Source: an uncultured Clostridia bacterium (GTDB lineage Bacteria; Bacillota; Clostridia; Christensenellales; Aristaeellaceae). From it: a stretch of DNA of 64,000 nt. Position numbers and translations under genes: made by a program. The DNA lies in NCBI GenBank assembly GCA_947166705.1, contig CAMVFE010000003.1, forward strand, positions 24,259 through 88,258, in the 5' to 3' direction. Shown here piece after piece: positions 28,256 to 35,742 of this stretch (positions are counted from its first letter, which is position 1; every line of letters begins with the position of its first letter). A model generated the notes under the pieces. The model ran no database searches, was not told the DNA's origin, and saw only the letters and a list, made by a program, of their open reading frames with translations.

Positions 28256-28426
28256 TTATTGCGCAGCCATATCGTACAGCGCTTCCAGCGCTTCAGGCGT
28301 GACGGAGCCCGCCTGGTTATGGACGACCTCGCCCTTTCTGTTCAGCACAATGGCTTCCCCCTTATAGTTTCGCAGTCCTGATGTGCACCTCCGCTCCAGT
28401 ATCCGGCATCCGTTCCGTATTGTCAA
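28256..28426 (-). pseudogene. Remnant of a thioredoxin/TlpA-like protein C-terminus
   Basis: The minus strand has an open frame of about 57 codons with no ATG start. It ends in GLRNYKGEAIVLNRKGE, then VVHNQAGSVTPEALEAL and DMAAQ before TAA. The strand-turn-strand pattern followed by a helix (IVLNRKGEVVHNQAGSVTPEALEAL) is that of the end of TlpA/thioredoxin-like domains; the active-site part is missing. Upstream the frame is stopped at 28433 and overlaps the end of the GNAT gene. I read it as a truncated relic left by deletion. No ribosome site is seen. Confidence 0.5.
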
Positions 28427-29070
28427 TCCTTTTCAGTCCGTTCGGCATCTCCCGTCATTTTACGGTCCTCTGCCAGCGCGGCATACAGTACCACGTTCAC
28501 CGCCTCGCCCTTGTTAAAGACCCGTTCCCGCAGGATTCCCTCCCGGCGCATGCCGCATTTCTCCATGACGCGGGCGCTGGCGGGATTGCGGACGTCGCAC
28601 TGGGCCTCTATCCGGTTCACCTTTCCTTCGCGGAACATCAGATCCATCAGGCTCTGCAGGGCTTCCGCGGCATATCCCCGCCCCCACCATGCCCTTCCCA
28701 GGGAATAGCCGATCTCGATGCTTCGGTTATCCGGTGACCAGGCCATAATCCCGATCGTCCCGATCACTCTTCCGGTTTCCTTCTGTTCGATTCCCCAGGA
28801 TCCGGGAAGTCCACGGCGGTACAGTCCCCGGATGTACCTGATGTAGGTTCGCGTGTCTGCCAGGCTGCGGTGGGCATCCCACAGGACGTAGCGCGCGACC
28901 TCCGGGTCGCTGGTCCAGGCGTACAGATCCCGGTCGTCCTTCATGCGCAGTCTCCGCAGCCTGAGCCTGGCAGTCTCAATCGTCGGCGGCGCATAAAAAA
29001 TGCCGCGGATACCGCTCCCCGGTTTCCGCAGGTCCAGCCAGTCCGCCACGGGCAGGGTGATCTTGCTCAT
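28423..29070 (-). CDS. GNAT family N-acetyltransferase
   Basis: The 215-residue product has the RimJ/RimL-type GNAT fold: ETARLRLRRLRMKDDRDLYAWTSDPEVARY at the N-terminus, then IGTIGIMAW, IEIGYSLGRAWWGRGYAAEALQSLMDLMF with the acetyl-CoA loop (RGYAAEA), and VRNPASARVMEKCGMRREGILRE. These enzymes acetylate amino groups of proteins or small molecules; the substrate is unknown. AAGGAG lies about 11 bases upstream. A terminator separates it from the gene upstream. Confidence 0.9.
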   Translation of the reverse strand: MSKITLPVADWLDLRKPGSGIRGIFYAPPTIETARLRLRRLRMKDDRDLYAWTSDPEVARYVLWDAHRSLADTRTYIRYIRGLYRRGLPGSWGIEQKETGRVIGTIGIMAWSPDNRSIEIGYSLGRAWWGRGYAAEALQSLMDLMFREGKVNRIEAQCDVRNPASARVMEKCGMRREGILRERVFNKGEAVNVVLYAALAEDRKMTGDAERTEKD

Positions 29071-29094
29071 CCCTTCAGAATCTCCTTCCGTCTC

Positions 29095-29126
29095 AAAAAA
29101 GGCGCCGCCTCTTCAAGGCGGACGCC
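29095..29126 (-). terminator. Terminator of the DUF3783 transcript
   Basis: Read on the minus strand: GGCGTCCGCC, loop TTGAAGA, GGCGGCGCC, then six T. It lies between the DUF3783 gene and the GNAT gene. Confidence 0.8.
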
Positions 29127-29129
29127 CGC

Positions 29130-29522
29130 TCATTCCTTCCGTCCGTGAATTCTGTTTCCTCCCGCCACAGCTTCCCGCTCCGCGGAAAGCTCCGTAAAGA
29201 GGCGTTTCGCGGTCCAGGTCCGGTTGGTCTCCGTGGTGACAGCCTTCAGCGGCACGGCCAGCCCCGCGCGCTTCAGGCCGTCCAGAAATCCGTGGAACTG
29301 ATTCCGCGTCAGCTCATGCATGACGATCAGCTCTTCCCGGAAAGGCTCTGCCGCCTCCTCAGCCTGGCCGGCTCCGTCCTCCTCTGTGAGCAGCTCCCCG
29401 AGGGTGCGCCCCTGCTTTTCCGGAGGAATATCCCGTCCGGGAATGCCCGCCCGGAACAGGGCGGCCCGAACCTTTTTCCGGCGCTCCTCCTGCGTGAAAT
29501 TAAACAGCAGTACCCTGGCCAT
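29130..29522 (-). CDS. DUF3783 family protein
   Basis: A 130-residue protein matching the DUF3783 layout: an N-terminal strand MARVLLFNFTQEERRKKVRAAL, a central acidic linker, and the conserved C-terminal part ELIVMHELTRNQFHGFLDGLKRAG...LKAVTTETNRTWTAKRLFTEL. Function is unknown. It overlaps the upstream small gene by 23 bases and ends just before a terminator, so it closes the operon running from 32195 or 30880. Confidence 0.75.
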   Translation of the reverse strand: MARVLLFNFTQEERRKKVRAALFRAGIPGRDIPPEKQGRTLGELLTEEDGAGQAEEAAEPFREELIVMHELTRNQFHGFLDGLKRAGLAVPLKAVTTETNRTWTAKRLFTELSAEREAVAGGNRIHGRKE

Positions 29523-29745
29523 TTCCGTCTCCCCCGCGCCCGGTCTCCTCCGGCGAGAAGCAGCATCTTTTCGCCGCTTCCTCCGCGATCCTGATCAGTT
29601 CCTTTTCAGGCGTTCCGTCCTTCGCGCCCTTTGTCAGCCTGTAAATCAGGTCCCCCGTTCTCCGGATGTTTTCCTGATACAGCCTGTACGCCTTCTCCAT
29701 TTCCTTCTCCAGCGTCTCTCCCGAAGGCGTGATCTCTTCGCCCAT
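29500..29745 (-). CDS. Small hypothetical helical protein
   Basis: An 81-residue protein, mostly predicted helix (ETLEKEMEKAYRLYQENIRRTGDLIYRLTKGAKD), with a Cys pair KRCCFSPEE near the end and a Gly-rich tail. It sits between the zinc-ribbon gene (10-base gap) and the DUF3783 gene (overlap), which supports it as real. No family is recognised. Confidence 0.55.
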   Translation of the reverse strand: MGEEITPSGETLEKEMEKAYRLYQENIRRTGDLIYRLTKGAKDGTPEKELIRIAEEAAKRCCFSPEETGRGGDGNGQGTAV

Positions 29746-29755
29746 GCGCCGCTCC

Positions 29756-30880
29756 TTACCTGCGCCTGATCTGCGCGATTCTGTTTCCCTGTCCGTCCAC
29801 GATCCAGGAATCCCCGCCCGTTCTCGGCGTGGAGATGGTCAGCGAATCATCCGGATTGACAGCCATCCAGTCTGACTCCGCCAGCTGCCAGACCTGTGCT
29901 TTCCCCTGCTCATCCGCAACCGTAAATGTATAGCTCTCCCGGCGGTTCTGTCCTTCCCGCTCATCGGACGCCAGCTGCGTTTCCGGCCAGTAGGTCTCAT
30001 GGGTCCCGCCGGAAGCCGTCACTTCCCGGGTGGGGGTCCACCGCCGGATGGTGTAGGTGTACTTGGTCTGGTATCTCGGCACGGGGACATAGACCGGCCT
30101 TGATTCCGTTTCCGTATAGTATTCCGTCTCGTAGACCGGCCGTTCGTGCGGAACTTCCTCAAAGGCGCCGTTTCCGAGATCCTGGTAGGTATAATAGGTT
30201 TCGTAGTGATCCAGTACGCGCCTGCTCTTCCGGACCTCCACATCTTCGTAATGGTCAAGCACCTGCTCGTAATGGTGCAGCTCCGTCTTTTGGCTGACGA
30301 GAGTCCCGCCCGCCGGGACGGACCAGTCGCTCTCCGTATACTCGATATTCTGCTCGATGGGAATGGTCCGGCTCCACTGGATGCCCGTCACCTTCATGCC
30401 GCTGGCCGTATTGTTTCCGCTCAGATAGCGAATTCCGAAAATAGCCAGCAGGACCAGGGCCGCAATCAGGAAAACCGGCGCGCGGCTCTTCGTCTTCGGA
30501 GGCCGGACCTGAGGCTGGGCCGCCTTCTCCGCGGCTTCCGCTTCCTTCCGCTTCTTCAGCTGGTCGAAGTAATTGCTCTCGGAGGCCTCCCTGGTCGCTC
30601 CGCAGTTGGTGCAGAATGCGGCGTTATCCCGGTTCAGGGAATTGCAGAAGGAGCAGTACCAGTCCGGATTCTTTCCGATCTCCTTCGCCTGCTCTTCGCT
30701 CAGATATTCAATATCCCCGCGTTCGTTTTCTTCCCGCGTGGAATCCTGCGCGCCGTCCTTCATGTAGAACTGCACGTCACCCCTGGCCCTTCCGCAGGAG
30801 GGACAGTTCATCACATTCCCGGCGATTCCCTTGTTCCCGCATACGGGACAGTCCCAGTATCCCATGACGATTCTGCTCAT
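29756..30880 (-). CDS. Zinc-ribbon membrane protein
   Basis: The 374-residue protein has two zinc ribbons at the N-terminus: CPVCGNKG...CPSCGRARGD (about 11-32) and CSFCNSLNRDNAAFCTNCG (about 76-95). A charged linker and one membrane helix (VFLIAALVLLAIFGIRYL, about 135-152) follow. The outer or distal part of about 200 residues is Tyr/Glu/His-rich with repeated strands (HHYEQVLDHYEDVEV, VYETEYYTETESRPVYVPVPRYQTKYTYTIRRW). Function unknown; similar architectures are common in clostridia. It is in a same-strand run with the CNNM/CorC gene (28-base gap). Confidence 0.82.
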   Translation of the reverse strand: MSRIVMGYWDCPVCGNKGIAGNVMNCPSCGRARGDVQFYMKDGAQDSTREENERGDIEYLSEEQAKEIGKNPDWYCSFCNSLNRDNAAFCTNCGATREASESNYFDQLKKRKEAEAAEKAAQPQVRPPKTKSRAPVFLIAALVLLAIFGIRYLSGNNTASGMKVTGIQWSRTIPIEQNIEYTESDWSVPAGGTLVSQKTELHHYEQVLDHYEDVEVRKSRRVLDHYETYYTYQDLGNGAFEEVPHERPVYETEYYTETESRPVYVPVPRYQTKYTYTIRRWTPTREVTASGGTHETYWPETQLASDEREGQNRRESYTFTVADEQGKAQVWQLAESDWMAVNPDDSLTISTPRTGGDSWIVDGQGNRIAQIRRR

Positions 30881-30908
30881 GTCTGCCGCCTCCCTGCGCC
30901 GTCCGCCG

Positions 30909-32195
30909 TTACTCTTCGCCTTCCGGGGCTTCCCCGGGTTCCTCCGCGGAATCCTTCTTTTCCTCCGGGACCTTTTCCGCCCGGATCTTGGTCACCCGGA
31001 ATCCGTCCATCTCCGTTACTTCGAAACGGTATCCCCCGGTCTCAAAAATATCCCCGTTCTCCGGAACGCGCCGGATCATCTCGCCGATCCATCCGCCGAC
31101 GGTGTCCGCGTCATAGCCTCCGTTCTCGATGCCAAAGCGCTCCAGCATCTCCTGCAGCTGCATGCTGCCGTTGATCAGCCAGGACTCGTCCTCCTGCGGA
31201 ACCATCTCCTCGTTGACTTCATCGTGTTCGTCGTAGATTTCCCCGACCAGCTCCTCCAGCACGTCCTCCAGCGTGACGATCCCGTCCGTTCCTCCAAACT
31301 CGTCCAGCAGAATGATCTGATGCGTCTTGGAGGCGCGGAACTGCTTCAGCAGGCTGGATATCGGCAGCGTGGCCGGCGCAAAGACCGGCTCCTTCATGAT
31401 CCGGGTGATTTCCGTGCACCCTTCGTGGGTCATCTTGTAGAAATCCTTTTCATGCAGCGTCCCGATGATATGGTCCAGATCCTCATGGTAAACCGGAATC
31501 CGGGAAAAGAAGGTCGTTCGGAAAATCTCCGCGACATCCTCGATGTCCGCCGTATCCTCAACCGCGGTGACGTCGACCCGGGGAGTCATGATGTCGGAGG
31601 CATCCTGGTCGTTGAACTCGATGGCGGAGCGCAGCAGCTCGCTCTCCTCCGCCTCCAGGTCTCCCTCCGTCTGCGCCTCTTCGATGATCGTCATCAGCTC
31701 GTCCTCAATCTGAGGATCCTCCGGATCCGCCTTGACCAGATGGGACAGCAGCTTTCTCCAGATGGAAAAGAGCCAATCCGCCGGCTTCAGCAGCGTCATC
31801 AGCACGCGGACCACCGGCGTCACGGCCAGCGCAAAACGCTCCGGCTGCTGCTTGGCCAGGGTCTTGGGGCCAACCTCGCCGACGAAAAGGATGACGACGG
31901 TCATCACCACGGAGGCCAGGGTTGCTCCCTGGTCCTCCGAACCGTTCAGCATGCGCGTAAAAAGGATGGTCGCAATGGAAGTTCCCGCGATGTTCACCAC
32001 GTTATTCCCGACCAGCACGGCCGTCAGCAGGGAATCGTATTTCTCCAGCAGCTGCAGCGTCATCTGGGCGCGGGGCTTCTGGTCTCCTTCCAGGGTTTTC
32101 AGTTTGATCCGGCTGGAGGCGGAAAAAGCGGTTTCCGTCGCCGAAAAAAAGGCAGAAAGCGCGATACATACAATCAGCGCAATCCATAGGCCCAT
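30909..32195 (-). CDS. CNNM/CorC (HlyC/CorC) family transporter
   Basis: A 428-residue membrane protein with a DUF21/CNNM transmembrane domain (MGLWIALIVCIALSAFFSATETAFSA, VLVGNNVVNIAGTSIATILF), a CBS-domain pair (about 205-325: IMTPRVDVTAVE, IIGTLHEKDF, ILLDEFGGTDGIVTLEDVLEELVGEI) and the C-terminal CorC/HlyC domain (YDADTVGGWIGEMIRRVPENGDIF). These proteins are linked to magnesium export or resistance; the exact ion here is inferred from family. Promoter at 32240-32268. Confidence 0.93.
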   Translation of the reverse strand: MGLWIALIVCIALSAFFSATETAFSASSRIKLKTLEGDQKPRAQMTLQLLEKYDSLLTAVLVGNNVVNIAGTSIATILFTRMLNGSEDQGATLASVVMTVVILFVGEVGPKTLAKQQPERFALAVTPVVRVLMTLLKPADWLFSIWRKLLSHLVKADPEDPQIEDELMTIIEEAQTEGDLEAEESELLRSAIEFNDQDASDIMTPRVDVTAVEDTADIEDVAEIFRTTFFSRIPVYHEDLDHIIGTLHEKDFYKMTHEGCTEITRIMKEPVFAPATLPISSLLKQFRASKTHQIILLDEFGGTDGIVTLEDVLEELVGEIYDEHDEVNEEMVPQEDESWLINGSMQLQEMLERFGIENGGYDADTVGGWIGEMIRRVPENGDIFETGGYRFEVTEMDGFRVTKIRAEKVPEEKKDSAEEPGEAPEGEE

Positions 32196-32239
32196 GAAAT
32201 AATCAAATCCTTTCGTCTCAATTCCTTGGAATCGTGCAG

Positions 32240-32268
32240 ATTATATCATTCCGCACCAGGCTTTGCAA
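32240..32268 (-). promoter_or_regulatory. Promoter of the CNNM/CorC operon
   Basis: Minus strand TTGCAA, 17 bases, TATAAT preceded by TGA (extended -10). It overlaps the 3' end of the PlsC-like gene. Confidence 0.65.
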
Positions 32269-33625
32269 CCGATTCACCGCTTTCCTCCCGGCCGATCCGC
32301 GCGTTGAAGGCGAGCGCGAACCCGGCGGAAAATGCAAGGGTGGCCAGGATGGCCAGTTCGATCACGCCCACCACGACCCCCGCGACCCTGATATGAAGAA
32401 TCTGCTGCAGGATCAGCACAAACATCAGGTTTGAGGCCAGAGAATCGAAGTAATTCACCCCGGCGCAGCGCCCGAACCGGTGAAAAGCCGCCACGTTGCT
32501 GATCAGGATCGCGGCGCCGTTCGCAATCAGCGCGTATACTATCCAGCGGATGTGCGGTGTTCCCGCGGCCAGCCAGGCCGTCATTTCCAGATCGGTCAGG
32601 ATGCTGATCCCGTGGGATACCAGAAAGGACGGCCGGTTGCTGGAAAGGTAGGTGGTGCCGACCGCGTTGAACAGAACGCGAAGTCCCTCGCTGATGAGAA
32701 AAAGGATCAGAGCCGCCCGGAGATTGGGGAGGCTCACCATGGTCAGCAGAGGGATCAGCAGCAGAAGCCTGAGCAGGTTGCAGAAAAAGAGAATGGTCCG
32801 CCGCACGGGCGTACTCTGCTCCTTTTCAACGCCGCGGCTTTCCGCCGCCATCTCGCGGATGCGCCTGTTCAGCTCCTCGGATACCCGGTCCGGCTCCGTC
32901 TGCTGGTCCGCTTCGGGATCGTAGGTCACGGTCTCGCCAAGCCTGATCTGGCGGTGCTGCTCATCGATATAGCAGGGGCAGAAGCGGAGCGTCCTGCCCG
33001 TTTTCCGGTAATAAAGCCTGCCGAGCACGGCGAACGCTGAATAAAACGGAGTCACGGAAGTAAGCGAATACTCCGGAAGCCCCGTTTCAGGGAAGATCAG
33101 CAGATTGTGTCCCTCCTGCAGGGCCGTGATGCTCTTGCGCATGGTCGAGATCAGCTTCGCCGGCTGATTCCGGTCCACCGGAATCATTCCCGCCTGCGTC
33201 AGGACATAGACGGTCAGCCTGGCGAGCTTGGTACAGACCCGGGCCAACTGATCCTCATTCAGGAAGGGAAGAAGCTTCTTCATCCCGGAATGCAGGCTCT
33301 TCTGGGAGGATTCGGGATCTATCAGCGCCTCGTTGATCCAGATGTCGGAGACCAGCGGCACGGACACCATAAAGCTGATCGGTCCGAAAACGTTGTAATG
33401 GTTCGCGATGAAGACGACCGGTTCCCCGCTCTCCTGCATTTCCCGGGGAATATGGACCCTGCAGTGAAAAAAGGGATACAACGCCCGGTAAAGCCAGCGC
33501 ATTCCCCCGGTCCGGAACGTGGGCAGTTCCTTCAGCCTGCGCTTTCGCAGAGGCTGGAGCTTCAGGCTTTCGCCGTCCGCCGGCTGTTTTGCCTTTTCTC
33601 CTGTCTCACCCATGTTTTCACTCAC
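32246..33625 (-). CDS. PlsC-like acyltransferase domain fused to a membrane region
   Basis: A 459-residue protein. Residues about 60-265 have the layout of lysophospholipid acyltransferases: FIANHYNVFGPISF, LTQAGMIPVDR, LQEGHNLLIFPETGLPEYS. However the HX4D motif reads HYNVFG, with Gly where the catalytic-dyad Asp should be, and the FPEGTRS motif reads FPETGLPE. Four to six hydrophobic helices fill the C-terminal part (about 285-440). Either the enzyme uses a different residue or it is a non-acylating relative. The start is GTG at 33625, with GGAGG nine bases upstream inside the end of the CapA gene. Confidence 0.72.
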   Translation of the reverse strand: MSENMGETGEKAKQPADGESLKLQPLRKRRLKELPTFRTGGMRWLYRALYPFFHCRVHIPREMQESGEPVVFIANHYNVFGPISFMVSVPLVSDIWINEALIDPESSQKSLHSGMKKLLPFLNEDQLARVCTKLARLTVYVLTQAGMIPVDRNQPAKLISTMRKSITALQEGHNLLIFPETGLPEYSLTSVTPFYSAFAVLGRLYYRKTGRTLRFCPCYIDEQHRQIRLGETVTYDPEADQQTEPDRVSEELNRRIREMAAESRGVEKEQSTPVRRTILFFCNLLRLLLLIPLLTMVSLPNLRAALILFLISEGLRVLFNAVGTTYLSSNRPSFLVSHGISILTDLEMTAWLAAGTPHIRWIVYALIANGAAILISNVAAFHRFGRCAGVNYFDSLASNLMFVLILQQILHIRVAGVVVGVIELAILATLAFSAGFALAFNARIGREESGESVAKPGAE

Positions 33626-33629
33626 TGTT

Positions 33630-34748
33630 TCATTCCTCCGTTGCGCTCAGGGTTCGGAAATCGACATATCCCGTGGTCAGAAAGCTTTCCGGCAGCGAAG
33701 GCGCGGGGGAAGCCTTGTGTTTCGGATAGCCGTTGTAGTAAAGCTTTTCCCAGATCCGCTGCCTGACTTCATCGTCCGAAACGGGATAGGGCCGGTAATC
33801 CCGGTCCTTGTGCATCTTGAAGGGCATGGCGTTCATCTCGCGGGCAGTCATGCTCCCGTCCTCGTGGATGTCGTAGGAGATCTGCACGACCACGGTATCA
33901 TCGTCGCGGGGGGAAGCGTCCGCGCCGAAGGTGAAGTTGCTCAGACCGTAAAAGATCACTTTTCCTTTATACCAGCGGATCATCTGGCAGGTATGGGAGC
34001 CGTGCCCGTATACCATGTCAAACCCCGCGTCAATGAACTTGACCGCGTACTTCTGGTTTCCATCCAGCTGATACTCCTTGCCGGTGGACTTCCCGCGGGT
34101 CGGTTCCGTTCCCCAGTGGGCAGATGCAACCACGAAGGTGCATCCTTCCTCCCGAAGCTTGTTCATTCCCTTCACGTACTTCTTCAGCTTTCCTTCGTTC
34201 ATCGGGTAAGTGTACCCGACAAATCCGACCTTCACGCCCTTGATTTCAACGCTGTAAAGGTTGTCGTCGTAGAAGTATCCGATCTGCTGGGCGGTCAGGG
34301 CCTCCGCCGTATCCGCTCCGCCCTTCTTTCCGAAATCCCGGATGCAGTGGTTGTTGGCCAGGTTGCAGACATCCACGTTGCCCAGCTTCAGCACCTCGGC
34401 GTATTCGGGCGTTGCGATCATGGGAAACATGATCCCGACGCGCGGCTTGGTATGGCTGGAAAAGGTTCCCTCGCAGTTGGCCACGGTCAGGTCGTCTTCC
34501 GCGAACATATCCGCGACCAGGCTGAAGGGATAGTCAAATCCTTCCCTCTTAACCGTGCTGAGATACCCGCTTTTGCTTCCCAGGGATCTGGCATGGTCCC
34601 CGACGCAGCAGTCGCCGATCAGCGAAAAGACAAAGATGTTCTCCCCGTTTTCCAGCGTACTGACCGCTTTATTCTCCCCGGCCAGGCAGGAGCCTGTCCA
34701 GATTCCCATCATGACAGCGCAAAGCATTCCGCAGATCCATTTCTTCAT
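33630..34748 (-). CDS. CapA-like (PGA_cap) secreted metallophosphatase-fold protein
   Basis: The 372-residue protein starts with a signal peptide (MKKWICGMLCAVMMGIWTGSCLA). The rest is the CapA/poly-gamma-glutamate family fold: IGDCCVGD, ANCEGTFSS, VCNLANNHCIRDFG, VGFVGYTYP, SAHWGTEPT, VYGHGSHTCQMI, VIFYGLSNFTFG, which correspond to calcineurin-like metal ligands. CapA proteins act at the cell envelope in poly-gamma-glutamate or capsule handling, but isolated homologues without capB/capC, as here, are of unclear function. It lies between the secreted peptidase-like gene and the PlsC-like gene on the same strand. Confidence 0.9.
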   Translation of the reverse strand: MKKWICGMLCAVMMGIWTGSCLAGENKAVSTLENGENIFVFSLIGDCCVGDHARSLGSKSGYLSTVKREGFDYPFSLVADMFAEDDLTVANCEGTFSSHTKPRVGIMFPMIATPEYAEVLKLGNVDVCNLANNHCIRDFGKKGGADTAEALTAQQIGYFYDDNLYSVEIKGVKVGFVGYTYPMNEGKLKKYVKGMNKLREEGCTFVVASAHWGTEPTRGKSTGKEYQLDGNQKYAVKFIDAGFDMVYGHGSHTCQMIRWYKGKVIFYGLSNFTFGADASPRDDDTVVVQISYDIHEDGSMTAREMNAMPFKMHKDRDYRPYPVSDDEVRQRIWEKLYYNGYPKHKASPAPSLPESFLTTGYVDFRTLSATEE

Positions 34749-34824
34749 CGCAGGCTTCTCTCTTTCCCTTCGTTTTTTCTCCCGTTCAGATCTGTTCCGG
34801 CTGATTCAGTCCCGAAAGGGTTTT

Positions 34825-35643
34825 TCACTTCTGTTCCGCGTACACGATATCGTCCCGCAGCCGGTACAGCGTAGCCCCCCGCTTCCGATGGCAGAAGGCG
34901 TCCGCCCACCATTCCACGCTCTTCACCGCGTCGAACTGTACCAGCCCGTAGCGGATCCCGTTCTTCTTGCCGCCGCGCATATTGCTGTCCATCCAGTGGA
35001 TCTCATCGTTCTCGGGATCGTAGCCCAGCATGATCGCGCTGTGGGCGCCCACGCCGTATTCGTAGTCCGCGGACATCTGGAAATAATCTCCGCGGCGGGC
35101 CTGGCGCATAAACTCCTTCGCCAGTTCCAGGTTCTCTTCCCTGCTCAGATCCGTGTTGTAGATGAACTGAGCTGCAACCTCGAAGGGATTTCCCTTTTCC
35201 GGGCTGATATCCTCCCACAGGAAGCCGTAGGCATAGGGCTTGCATTTTTTGGCCGGCAGATTGTTCGGGATGACCAGCTCCGTCCCGGGATATTCCGCCA
35301 TGCGGAAATCGTCCCGGTTCTTCCGGAAGAGGTAAACCGTAAAGTTCTTGCAGACATAGATGTCCGAAGCGTAATGCGCCCGCTTCCGTTTTCCGTCGGC
35401 TTCCTCGTACAGCTTCTGTCCGAGCGCGATAATCCGGTCGATGAAATCCTTCCTGGCCGGATTCCCGTCCTCCGGTCCGGCCTCCGTTTCATCCGACCGC
35501 TCGGCGTGTTCCTCCCCGTCCTCATCCAGCAGCACGCTCTCGACGATCTCCTCCGCGGAATAATCCGCGTCATCCTCCGCCGGGCCTGCTGCAGGCAGCG
35601 CCATCATCAGGCACATCAGCGCGGCAGCCCATCTCTTTCCCAA
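34825..35643 (-). CDS. Secreted cysteine-peptidase-like protein
   Basis: A 272-residue exported protein beginning, as I read it, at TTG 35643 (M)GKRWAAALMCLMMALPAAG, a good signal peptide. AAGGAG lies nine bases before the TTG. The longer frame from 35724 would begin inside the -35 region of the promoter seen at 35695-35724 and is rejected. The mature part is acidic, then has SDIYVCKNFTVYLF with a Cys at the head of a helix and VGAHSAIMLGYDPENDEIHWMDSN with a His, the order expected for an NlpC/P60- or CHAP-like papain fold. No family hit can be claimed from sight; a peptidase role is inferred. Confidence 0.65.
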   Translation of the reverse strand: MGKRWAAALMCLMMALPAAGPAEDDADYSAEEIVESVLLDEDGEEHAERSDETEAGPEDGNPARKDFIDRIIALGQKLYEEADGKRKRAHYASDIYVCKNFTVYLFRKNRDDFRMAEYPGTELVIPNNLPAKKCKPYAYGFLWEDISPEKGNPFEVAAQFIYNTDLSREENLELAKEFMRQARRGDYFQMSADYEYGVGAHSAIMLGYDPENDEIHWMDSNMRGGKKNGIRYGLVQFDAVKSVEWWADAFCHRKRGATLYRLRDDIVYAEQK

Positions 35644-35694
35644 TCCGGTGGTCTCCTTCCCCTCCGGCCGTTCCCGGCTTTTCCGTTGTCCGGC

Positions 35695-35724
35695 ATTATA
35701 CCATATTCCGCTCCGGCCCTGCAA
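35695..35724 (-). promoter_or_regulatory. Promoter of the secreted peptidase-like gene
   Basis: Minus strand TTGCAG, 18 bases, TATAAT with TGG extended -10. Leader about 45 bases to the TTG start. Confidence 0.65.
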
Positions 35725-35742
35725 TCGTTGCGTCTCCCGGCT

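Noticed and set aside
35644..35724. ATG 35724 as start of the secreted peptidase-like gene
   Set aside because: It coincides with the -35 of the promoter, and the signal peptide begins at TTG 35643.
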